Shown: positions 34,741-43,899 of the stretch, piece by piece | How positions within the stretch are numbered: position 1 is the stretch's first letter | Layout: each line of letters starts with the position of its first letter | Source: Atherinomorus stipes | Taxonomy: Eukaryota > Chordata > Actinopteri > Atheriniformes > Atherinidae | NCBI GenBank assembly: GCA_023101725.1 | Contig: JALJCO010010210.1 | Span: 62,001 to 126,000 of the forward strand | Length of the DNA stretch: 64,000 nucleotides | Direction: 5' to 3' | Translations under genes and position numbers: made by a program | The notes under the pieces: model-generated | What the model was told of the DNA's origin: nothing | Databases searched by the model: none | What the model saw: only the letters and a program-made list of their open reading frames with translations

Positions 34741-35108
34741 TAAGAATCAACCAATACATCGGCCGGCCGATATTTATGTATTTTGCTGGTATCCGCTGGT
34801 ACGTCAGGTGTGTTGGCCGATCCCCACCCTTGGCATAATTTAGACTTTTTAATATACTTCTTACGAGTGTAATGTTTCCATTTAACATCTGTTTTGAAGT
34901 GTACCGTTTCATTTATATACATTTGTTTGAAGTGCTTTGTTTCTTTTTTTATATTAAAAGAGCTGCAAAAGTTTTCAGGTTGTCCTTCATTATAAAAATT
35001 TGGGGGTCAAATGCAGTATCAGCCCCAAATATCGGCAGGCTGTATCGGCCATCAGCTGATGAGAAAATATCTGTATCGGCCCTAAAAATCTGTGCATTTC
35101 TATCCCTA
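34741..35108. mobile_element. hAT-like MITE with CGGCCGATA motifs
   Basis: The left part has ACCAATACATCGGCCGGCCG and the right part ends CGGCCCTAAAAATCTGTGCA then TTTCTATCCCTA. Repeated ATCGGCC/GGCCGAT motifs near both ends are typical of a fish hAT MITE group (recalled). The left terminus is worn (no clean TAGGGAT), and no target duplication is visible. Confidence 0.6.
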
Positions 35109-35109
35109 C

Positions 35110-35560
35110 CATTGCTATGTAGAGATAAAAATACATCAAAAAGCAAATCTTTTGAAAAAATAAATATGGAGCTAAACCCTGAAGATATCAAAGTTACACT
35201 CAACCATTATCTAAAATGTTTAGATTGAAAATTGATCCATTTTCATTTCCCCGCGGTGAAAGTATTGCATTCTAACAGTATGGTATTTTTAAAGGTTCAT
35301 GGGATCCATTATCCAGAAAATTAGTGTCTTACATTGAACTTTTAGTTTGATTCTTTTGAACCACAGTTAAAAGGGTGAAAAAAAGAGGCACTGTTTTGTT
35401 CTGGATGTCTCTGAGAGTTTCTTTTTACTGCTGCAACAAGGCTCCTTGTATGATGTCTTGTTACACATCCTACATCTTTCAGGCTGCATTCATAGAGGTC
35501 AAGTCTTCCCTGTTTGGTCAGAGCTATAAATGAAAAAAGTGCAGTTCAATCTTTTGATTG
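35110..35560. other. Unannotated span, nothing recognised
   Basis: Short stretch of AT-rich sequence between two hAT MITEs; no signal found. Confidence 0.35.
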
Positions 35561-35568
35561 TGTAGACC

Positions 35569-35765
35569 AGGAGTGTCCAGCTCCAGTCCACGAGGGCCAC
35601 AATCCTGCAGGTTTTCCATGTCCCCCTCGTCCAACACACACCTGACTCAAATTCATAGGCTTTTAGATTTTAGATCAGAATTTAATTTGAGTCAGCTGTG
35701 CTAGTGAAAGGAGGCATGGAAAACCGTCGGGACAGCGGCCCTTGAAGACTGACTTTGGACACCTG
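35569..35765. mobile_element. hAT MITE with perfect 8-bp duplication
   Basis: A 197-bp foldback element. GTGTAGAC flanks it on both sides (35561-35568 and 35766-35773). The ends are CAGGAGTGTCC and the complement CAGGTGTCC. The interior has paired blocks CCTGCAGGTTTTCCATG and CATGGAAAACCGTCGGGACA on opposite arms and GACTCAAATT/AATTTGAGTC in the middle. It is non-coding. This is a very common fish MITE type (recalled). Confidence 0.92.
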
Positions 35766-35843
35766 GTGTAGACGCTTCATGTCAGTCCCTGTCTGACGTA
35801 AGGCACACTTGCATCAAGATCATGATGTAACAAAGACTTAATA

Positions 35844-35915
35844 TACACTTCCGCTCAAAGGTTTGGTATCACTTCCCCACAATGGTAAAGTAATCCCAAA
35901 CCTTTGAGTAGAATA
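35844..35915. mobile_element. 72-bp Tc1/mariner MITE
   Basis: Starts TACACTTCCGCTCAAAGGTT and its complement on the right starts TATTCTACTCAAAGGTTTGG. The arms are separated by about 15 bp, leaving almost only the two terminal repeats. TA bounds both ends. The ends match a Tc1-type terminus with CTCAAAGTTTGGGGTCACTT-like sequence. Confidence 0.7.
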
Positions 35916-36188
35916 GCTCAAAAAGGTAAATTTTGTCTGCTTTTCAATGAATCACTGTAGTTTATTACAGTGATTCTCAATCTTTTGTCACAAAAGTACC
36001 CCTTGTGATATATGTTTTCAGCCAATCACCCCCGTAACTATTACAAAATCATTTTCGTGGGGGAAATAGATTGAAAAAAAAAAAAAACATCTTTAGGTAA
36101 TTTACATCAGGTTTATTAAGCTGGAACTATGAAGAACAATGGTGATTTTTAGTGCTCTCTTTTGAACGATTTAGGCAGAAGACAAAGA

Positions 36189-36195
<7 letters not shown>

Positions 36196-36222
<27 letters not shown>

Positions 36223-36234
36223 ATATATATATAG
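36196..36234. repeat. (AT)n microsatellite
   Basis: About 19 AT units with one interruption (TGAT). Confidence 0.9.
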
Positions 36235-36289
36235 GCTAATAACAAGATGGGTCAAGCCATGTTGGTATGCAGGAGGCAGTTTTAGGATA

Positions 36290-37107
36290 ACGAAACAGTG
36301 TGAAACTATGCTGCCACCTGGATTTAACTAAGCATAGGGTAAAAGCCTCCTATTGGATATTTACTGCATGGGCGATTATCTTTCAGCTGGCAACAACTTA
36401 TTTAACCCCAACTGGTGCAATGAGTTGCTTCTCATTTCGTAAAAAACCATATGGAAAGACACATCTGTGGTCATGGAAAAGATGTTCGTGTGTCTGAGAA
36501 GGGTGAAATGAAACCTCTAAGGAGATGCAGAAACTACTAAAATTGGGTTAAGAACTGTCCAACTCAATAATAAAAACTGGAAGGATAGTGGGGACCCATC
36601 ATCTTCCAGGAAGAAATGTGTCTGGAAAGGCAGATGAAGTGATGCAGCATCATGCCTATTGCCTACTGTCCAACCTGTGGGGGCAGTGTTATGATCTGGG
36701 GTTGCTGCAGTTGCTCAGGTCTAGGTTCAGCAACAGTATGAGCTCAAAGAATGAGGTCAGCTGATACCTGAATATACTGAATGACTAGATTAGTCCATCA
36801 ATGGATTTTCCTTCCCTGATGGCACAGACATATTCCAAGATGACATGAATTCATCGGGCTCAAATTGTGAAAGACTAGTTCAGGGAGCATGAGACACATT
36901 TCAGACTCTACCATCATCAATGCAAGATCTTGGTGAAAAATGAATGCAACACTGCATGTAAATGAATCTTGTGATATTGCAGGAAACAATGGCACAGCGA
37001 ATGCTGCCATAATCAAAGCTGAAGGCGGTCCAACAAAATATTAGAGTGCATGACCTTTTCTTTTTTTTTTGGGTGGCAACTTTTTTTTTTTGACCAGGCA
37101 GTGTAAT
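36290..37107 (+). mobile_element. Tc1-like transposon (lineage A), internally deleted
   Basis: The plus strand has CTCCTATTGGATATTTACTGC and CCATATGGAAAGACACATC, then ACTAAAATTGGGTTAAGAAC (DNA-binding region). It jumps directly to AAGGCAGATGAAGTGATGCA and GGCAGTGTTATGATCTGGGG (late catalytic region), and ends GACCAGGCAGTGTAA, a terminal repeat. The copy is 0.8 kb and lacks the region between the DNA-binding and catalytic parts plus part of the end of the frame. It cannot encode a transposase. The same lineage as 19221-21085. Confidence 0.8.
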
Positions 37108-38607
37108 TTTGAATTTTGTTTATCAATGTAAACTTACATTTATTGAAATCTTTATTATATAAATATATACAGTCATTGTACGCGCGTTGGTCTCGTTCAC
37201 AAAAACAATAAAGTTCATTGAAAAAAAATTCACAACAGCAATGGTATTGGTCAGCGACTGTTTTCAACTGTGTAGAAAACTTTAGCATTTGCCTCGTAAA
37301 ACCTCAGTCATCTCTACCTTTCTGCTCTTCCTTTGATTTCCAGCGACACGCGGTGAGTCTTTATTTGCGCATGCGCTGGTTTGGAGTGTTACTTATAACT
37401 TATCACTTATAACGCCACCCACAGCCTTGTATAATGTGCTACAGCAGTTTCATGGGGATCGTGAAACCTTTCCCCGGATCTCTGCCATCGGTTTTACACA
37501 TAAACCGGCTTCAGCTCCGTGTGGACGAGGCCTTAGTTACACACTGGACCTTTAAAAGATCTTAGCTAAAATAGGAAACAGAGTGTCAGGAGGTGAAACA
37601 CATCCTTTTGTTTCCTTGGGGTTGTTGCTTAAAGGTTACAGGAGAATTCACCCGTTGCACAGTTTCTTTGGACAAGATGAAAAGTTCACCAAGCATGCTA
37701 GTCAATAAGAATTGAATGTCCTGCACTACTCAGTACACAGTAATGTCTTTTTGCTGATTCTCCAGGCGCAGAATGCCATCAAATTCTGATCAAATACGCC
37801 TTTCAGATGAACAAAGTGGCTGGCATTTACATTGTCATTTACAGAGACAGTGGAAAATCATTTTTCATTTAAAGTACATTGAATTATTCAACAGAGAATG
37901 TTTAGAAATTACAGCACTGAAAGTGGTGTTGTCTACTTTTGTATCAGGTCTAGCTCAAAAAAGTAGAAAGAAGGAACTGATATGAAAACTGAAAATCAGA
38001 CTATGTGTTTTCTTATACTAGCCATCACCATGAGGAAAACAGATAACAAGCCTCAAAACTGAAGCATGAATAAGCCTAAATCAACATGCGTGTAGCATAA
38101 GCTTACATCAATACTACAGGGATGTGGAATCTAAAGATAAAAAGCCTTTCTTTTATTAATGAGGAACAAAAAGTCTCTTCAGATGATGAAATATATTCAC
38201 ATTTTCTTGCAGTGCAGAGGGACCTGCAGAAGACCACCAAACGCTTCAGATAGGACGACCCAGCTTCATCTTTCTATTGAGGTTAATAATTCACAAGGCA
38301 ATTACGTCGCATGTAAAATGTGAAATGTTCTGGTCTGGAGGATGATGAGAGGCTCCCTTCCTATGTCCCCCCAGTGGAATACCACTCCATGCCCTTGATC
38401 TCAGGGCCCAGAGATCGACAACGTGACAGTGACATTAACCCTGCCATGGGGGCGAACATACAGTAGAGGCCTTTAACTGCCACTCATTAGCCTCATTACA
38501 GGACATATGGTCACAGTTCCCAGGGAATTCATTTAATTTCTGAGTTTTTCTTCTGTTGCCAACAGATCTTAGCCTCAAAACAAAGTTAGAATGATTCAGC
38601 ATGATTT
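37108..38607. other. Unannotated span with a one-sided TTAA repeat end
   Basis: Around 37430-37555 the sequence TTTCATGGGGATCGTGAAAC up to GTTACACACTGGACCTTTAA looks like the right end of a TTAA-type MITE, but no left end is found. The remainder (37560-38600) shows no recognisable feature. Confidence 0.35.
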
Positions 38608-38930
38608 AACCTGTTAAGCCCCAGAGTCTAAATAGACACACCCAAACTAAATATAGAATTAATCCACAATAATAACAGTCATATTCATGTTTCTGGTGTC
38701 TAGGGACATCTAAGAGCCTCAGAGAATGTGTCTTTCAGTGTCAACAATTTAAAAGTCTGTGACTGTGCCTGTTGCAACAAAACATGGCAGAGTGTAAAAT
38801 GTCTATCCTTGGCTGCTTTATCCATATCCCCCATATTTGACACAGGCTAACATGATTCAATGCACACAGATACCATTGAAAGTTTTTCTTGGGGGTTAAA
38901 AATTCTAAACAATGTTAGCACTTAAACATA

Positions 38931-40502
38931 TAGCGGGGGTAAAAAAAAGTATTGATGACGTCAACATTTTTCTCAGAATACATTTCTAGTAGAGCAATTG
39001 TCATGAAATTTTTACCAGATGTCAGCAATAACCCAAGTAATGAACCCATACAAAGAAATCCAAATATTTATGTCCATAAATTATGCGCAATATAGTGAAA
39101 TGACACAAGGAATAAGTATTGAACACGCTTAATACTTAGTGCAAAAACCTTTGTTGGTGATTCCAGCCTCCAGACGCCTCCTGTATGGAGAAACCAGTGG
39201 AATAGATTGCTCAGATGTGATTTTGGTCCATTCTTCCACACAACTGTCTTCAAATCTTCAAGGTCTCTTCTGTGATCTTCAGATCTTCAGTTCTTTCCAA
39301 AGATTTTTCATTGGATTCAAGTGGGGTGATCGACTGGGCCATTCTAGCAGCTTTGTTTTCTTTTTCTTAAACCAGTTGAGTGTTGCCTTGGCTGTGTGCT
39401 TGGGATGGTTGTCTTGTTGAAAGATCCAGCCTCTTCATCTTCAGTAGCGGACAGATGGCAGAATATTTCTACTTTTCTCCATTCATTCTTCCTTCAATCA
39501 TATGAAGTCTGCCAGTACCACATGCTAAAAAACAACCCCCACCATGATGCTCCCACCTCCAAACTTCACTGTTGGTATGGTGTTTCTAGGCTCGAGTGCT
39601 GTGCCATTTCTCCTCCAAACATGTTGTGTCTTATGACATCCAAAGAGTTCAGTTTTGCTGTTATCTGGCCAGACTAAGTTTTCCCAGAATGTCGTGGGTT
39701 TGTCCAGATGTTGTGTTGCAAACTTCAAACGAACATCAACATGCTTTTTCTTCAGAAATGGAGTCTTGCGTGCACGAAGGCCATAGCGGTTGAGTGCATT
39801 ACTTCTTGTTTTCTCTGAAACAACTGTACCTCCTGATTCCAGGTCTTTTTGAAGCTCTCCACGAGTGGTCCTCAGCTGTTGGAGAACCTTTCTGATTATA
39901 GTTCTGACTCCTAGTCTGAAATCTTGAGAGGAGCACTGGCCGTGGTTGGTTTATGATGATGCTGGTTCTTTCCACTTCCGGATGATGGACCCAAAGGTGC
40001 TCACGGGAACTTTCAGAAGTTTAGAAATGCACAGTAACCTATGCCCTCAGTGTGTTTTGCAATAATAAGATTGCATAGGTCTTTAGACAGCGCTTTGCTT
40101 TCACCCATCATGGAATGCTTCTTGTCTTACACCTTGGTGATGAGAAATCTTTTCAATAGGCATCAATCAGGACTAAACCAGCTGGACTAAACCAGCTGAT
40201 ATTACTTTGCACTTACAGTATAGGTGACAGGATTACTTTCTAAATACTGAAATACTGAGACTCCAGCTGCTCTCTTGGTTTTCTATACCCCCCCCCCCCA
40301 TTTTTTCCATGTGTTTAATATTTATTCCATTTATCATTTCACTATGTTACATATAATTTACTTTATGGGCACAAATGTTAGGATTTCTTTGTATGTGTGC
40401 ATTACTTGGGTTGTTGCTGACATCTGGTGAGAATTTCACATCAATAAAAATATATTTTCTGAGAAAAATGTTGACATATTCAATACTTTTTTCCCCACTG
40501 TA
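38931..40502 (-). mobile_element. Tc1/mariner element with about 200-bp inverted repeats
   Basis: A 1.57-kb element bounded by TA (38931-38932 and 40501-40502). Both ends carry AAAAGTATTGA, CAACATTTTTCTCAGAA, CCAGATGTCAGCAA, AACCCAAGTAATG and ACATACAAAGAAATCC as inverted copies over about 200 bp. The transposase lies on the minus strand between them and is degraded. Arm length and size match a complete Tc1-type element of the long inverted-repeat kind. A C run near 40290 lies just inside the left (5') arm. Confidence 0.9.
39125..40125 (-). pseudogene. Tc1-like transposase pseudogene
   Basis: Minus-strand translation starts near 40112 with MMGESKALSKDLCNLIIAKH, the typical N-terminus of this transposase group (paired-like helix-turn-helix). 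After several frame changes the central part (39525-39728) reads KFATQHLDKPTTFWENLVWP, then DNSKTELFG, WRRNGTALEPRNTIPTVKFG and GGSIMVGVVF. This corresponds to the region with the second catalytic aspartate (WxD). The C-terminal VSPYRRRLEAGI follows near 39160-39200. DDE transposases of this type excise and insert at TA; this copy has stops and indels and is inactive. Confidence 0.85.
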
Positions 40503-40614
40503 TGCCCATTTTTTCCAAGGGTCAAAAAAATAGGGTCATTAGGGTCAGACTGTTATTAACTGTAAGCGTTTTCATCCCTTATAAGGGCTGACCAGACTTT
40601 AAGGGTTAAGATCC

Positions 40615-41850
40615 AATGTCAAATAGGACATGTTTATATTTTCGGTATCAGATAAGTATAGAAGGGTTTACTTTGGTTTCCCTCATCTTTTTTTCAGATG
40701 TCACTTCTCTGCAACAGATCCTGAAAGGTTTTTTGTGCTAAATTCCTCCCATTTTAAGAACTATTTAATTTAACAAATTGCCAGCTCAATTGCCATTGAT
40801 GTGTCTTATTTCAGTTAGGTTTATGAAATAAAATAAAGTCAAGAGAAAGATTGTTGAAAATATAGAAATATGTTCTGGAATACACGCCTGGAATGACTGG
40901 AATACATGTTTTAAAAAAAGGTGGACAAGTGACTGCAAATGCCTAATAGGAAGATGCTAGCTTCAATGCTACCAGCTATATTAATATTTTAGAAACTCAT
41001 CTACATATTGTTTAGTAAATAAACACATGAATTGGTTTGTTTCGCCCTCATACACACACACACACACCCCTCGCGCGCGCCCTCTGCAACAGCCTTCCCC
41101 TTTTCATGCACACACACCAGATCAATAAATGATCAAGTACAGGAGGAACATGTGCTGGGTTACACTGCACCAACTACATTTAACAACTTTTTGATGTCCT
41201 TCAGAGTTAACATTTTTCTCTCAGGGGGGAATAAAGGCAACAAGCAACATTCCAAACAAGCCTTGATTACTTTCTGTGCAAGGATTTCTTTCCATTGTGC
41301 TGCCCCACTTCATTTCAAGTTTGGTTGTTACAGCAGCTGTAAACCAGTAAAAGCTGATGGCTGTGCTGGTCAGTGCCACATCGTTTGTTTTATTAAACTG
41401 TCAATACAGGATGCTTGATTCTTTTTTATGAGGCCTTGTTAGAGTGAACTGTCATAGAGGAAATATTCACCCACATTTGTATCGTTGCAGGTCAACAGGA
41501 CCCTTCCTCTAGTTTCCAAACTTTGTCTGGTTTCATTAAGTGACCAAATCTGAGTGTGTGGATTCCAGTGTTAGCAAAAACAAAACAAGTCATAAGAAAA
41601 ATCAAGAAATATGCCCAAAATATTTGAGAAGCATTCAAAACCACGGAAGAGTGAGAAAAGTCAATGAGCCACGTCAGTATCAGGTGGATTTACGAGCCTT
41701 ACAGGTAGAAGACGAGCAGAATGCAGCCATTTGTGTTTAATCAAGTCAGAAAGCAGGCAGTTTAACCTGTTTTTTCCTTAGCTAGGCTGTTGCTATCCAT
41801 GAATTGGCCTGTTTGAATACTAATTGGGTAGTCAGGAGTTGGCTTGAATG
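40615..41850. other. Unannotated span with a short CA/GC patch
   Basis: A CACACACA run and GCGCGCGC patch near 41052-41080 are the only low-complexity features. No gene: the 128-codon frame at 41032-41418 starts in the simple repeat and has no known motif. Confidence 0.4.
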
Positions 41851-41851
41851 G

Positions 41852-42645
41852 GCTTTATGCACAACTCTACGACATCCTGAACTTACGCTAGCACCTTTGC
41901 CTCCTGTCTTTCATTACTGGACAAACTGATTAATCCAGGTGTGTCTGGCCATTGTCCTTGTGGTTAAAAGGGTCAGGCACACCTGGATCAATCAAATCGT
42001 CCAGTAATGAAAGACAGAAGACAAAAGGGTCTGTCTCAATCCGCGCACTTGCACTACGTGATACACTACTTTTGAGTGCAAGTGTGGTTTAAACTAAAAT
42101 TCAGTGCACTGAAAGTACCAGAATGTTGCCCTAAAACCGGTCAAAACTTCAGTGCAGAACGAAGCACACTTCTCGCACTAAACAGATGCAATCTTGCTGA
42201 CGTAGGGGAAGAGGCGGGACTTTTGAACTGTTTTCAGAGCTGTATAGTGGCGGTAAACGAAGCGGTGGCAACCCCTGCCGCAGCGGAGGCGGTATTGTAC
42301 TGATTTAAGTAATGTTTCTGGAAACATTAAGACACAATTACTAATGTATATTGTAGCATTCTACCAAGCTGTTCACTCCCTGATGACAGTTATGATCTGG
42401 TCATGTGTTTGAGGCTGCAGTTACACCGGCTCAGTAGAGTTAGCGCACGTTAGTGGGCAATGCTAGTCACTTCCTGTTAGTGCAGTGCTCTATTCAGGTC
42501 AGCATTTAGCGACAATAGTGTGCACTACAGATGAAGTAGCTATACAGTGCGTGCTATGCACTGATTTCCAGTGCACTCGGGCAAGTGCGCAGTTTGAGAC
42601 ATGGCTAAAGGTTAAGTTAGGAAGTCGTGGAGTTGTGCATAAAGC
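41852..42645. mobile_element. Palindromic MITE carrying a nested MITE
   Basis: The left arm runs GCTTTATGCACAACTCTACG through CTGTCTTTCATTACTGGAC to AATCCAGGTGTGTCTGGCC (41852-41950). The right arm is its complement: GGCACACCTGGATCAATCAA and CCAGTAATGAAAGACAG (41970-42020), then, after the nested element, GAAGTCGTGGAGTTGTGCAT and AAAGC (42620-42645). Without the 576-bp insertion it is an almost pure foldback of about 210 bp. It is non-coding. Confidence 0.8.
42029..42604. mobile_element. MITE inserted in the palindrome's right arm
   Basis: The left end GTCTGTCTCAATCCGCGCAC pairs with the complement of the right end, CCATGTCTCAAACTGCGCAC, with TTGC following in both. The 7-bp flanks CAAAAGG (42022-42028) and CTAAAGG (42605-42611) differ at one base. 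Deleting it rejoins the palindrome's right arm, confirming the boundaries. A 7-bp duplication is shared with the family at 30276-30868, though the sequences differ. Confidence 0.8.
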
Positions 42646-42677
42646 AAATTTCACTGCTGAATTCTAGACACACATTA

Positions 42678-43410
42678 AGACCCAATCTCAATTCTCCCCC
42701 TTAGCCCTTCCCCTCCATTTAGGGCATTCATGTGTAGGGGTAGGGGGTCTTAGTCCTGTTAGGGTAGAAGGGGAGGGGTAAGCGGTAGGGGTGTATTCCC
42801 TTCAAACGGAGGGTTTTCAGATGCACACTTAAAACGAAGAGGTATGAAAAATTTGAGAATCACCAACAAGATGGCTGCTATGACAGAATCCACAAATGTG
42901 AAATTTTTCTCCATAGATGGAGTTTTAAAATGCATGACAACCATTGCATTGTCTTGTTTAACGCTGTTTAAATGTTCAACAGCCATTTTCTTGTTAAAAT
43001 CTATATGAAAAACATAAATAACAAACATAACATAAATGCTAACAGGCTGAAAACCAGCAGTGCTTTGTAAGCATTCCTGATAATCTAGAGAAAGATGATC
43101 AATACAAACTTCGGCAAAATCACTGCTGGTCTTCAGTTACATGGAGGGCATTATGGGATACAACACAAGTGGGAATGTCATGCACAAATCGGACCCACTT
43201 GGTAATGTTAATTCAAAGCTGTAACCGGCTTGATTTGTTGAGATTTCCAGCAACAGTGCATCTGCTAACATACAAGCCAGCAGGATCACTGATGTGTGCG
43301 ATGGTTGAAGGGGTGTCCCAATTTGAAGGGATTGACTCTCAGCTCTACCACTTGTTGCTCTGTTTAAAGTGGTAAGAGGAAGGGGTAAAAAAGAGAAATA
43401 AGACTGGGCC
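42678..43410. mobile_element. TIR element with CCCARTCT ends
   Basis: Left AGACCCAATCTCAATTCTCC and right complement GGCCCAGTCTTATTTCTC are inverted. TTA flanks both sides (42675-42677 and 43411-43413), which would suit a 3-bp target of the Harbinger type. The interior, about 730 bp, is non-coding. CCAATCTCAATTCTCCCCCT is a familiar fish MITE end (recalled). Confidence 0.6.
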
Positions 43411-43435
43411 TTAGTAAGTTTTCTAGCTCTTTTAA

Positions 43436-43889
43436 AAGACACACAACGTAACTTTTAGACCTTCAGAATATGCGTTTTGTATGCGACTGTTTGTTTTGAT
43501 GACAGCAACATTCATTATGCGCATTTTCGAGCAGTCACTGCTAAGAGGCGTCCCGGGGCTCAGAAACAGCAGTATGTAAGTTTCCCATCCGGGACGCGGC
43601 TGTAATGTTGCAGCCGACTATTGGTTGCACACTGTGTCACTCACTAGCAAACGGATATGAATCAGATATGAACACCATGGGTGTTTTGAACATGCATCAT
43701 TTTGGATTCGGTAAAGAAACGCAAGGAAAGAGGAAAAGAAAGAGAGGAAGGGACAGAACAAGAGTCAAGATAAGACTCTTTAACTGGCTGGAGTAAATCA
43801 CAGCACAGGTGCGATGCAAGATGGATGCTAGTTTAGCCACCAATAGGGGCCGTCACTGAGAAAACTGCTAAAGGTTCCGTTGTGTGTCT
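43436..43889 (+). mobile_element. TTAA-flanked MITE, family B copy 2
   Basis: TTAA at 43432-43435 and 43890-43893. Ends AAGACACACAACGTAACTTT and complement AGACACACAACGGAACCTTT. At 454 bp it is the best preserved of the four family B copies in the window and serves as their reference. It is non-coding. Confidence 0.85.
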
Positions 43890-43899
43890 TTAAAAAGTA

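Larger units (their letters stand above)
38608..40612. mobile_element. Possible outer TIR element hosting the Tc1 copy
   Basis: Left AACCTGTTAAGCCCCAGAGTC and right complement TTAACCCTTAAAGTCTGGTC are roughly inverted, at the limits of a 2-kb stretch whose centre is the Tc1/mariner element at 38931-40502. Without the latter it would be about 430 bp. The ends are only moderately alike and no duplication is clear, so this is tentative. Confidence 0.35.
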
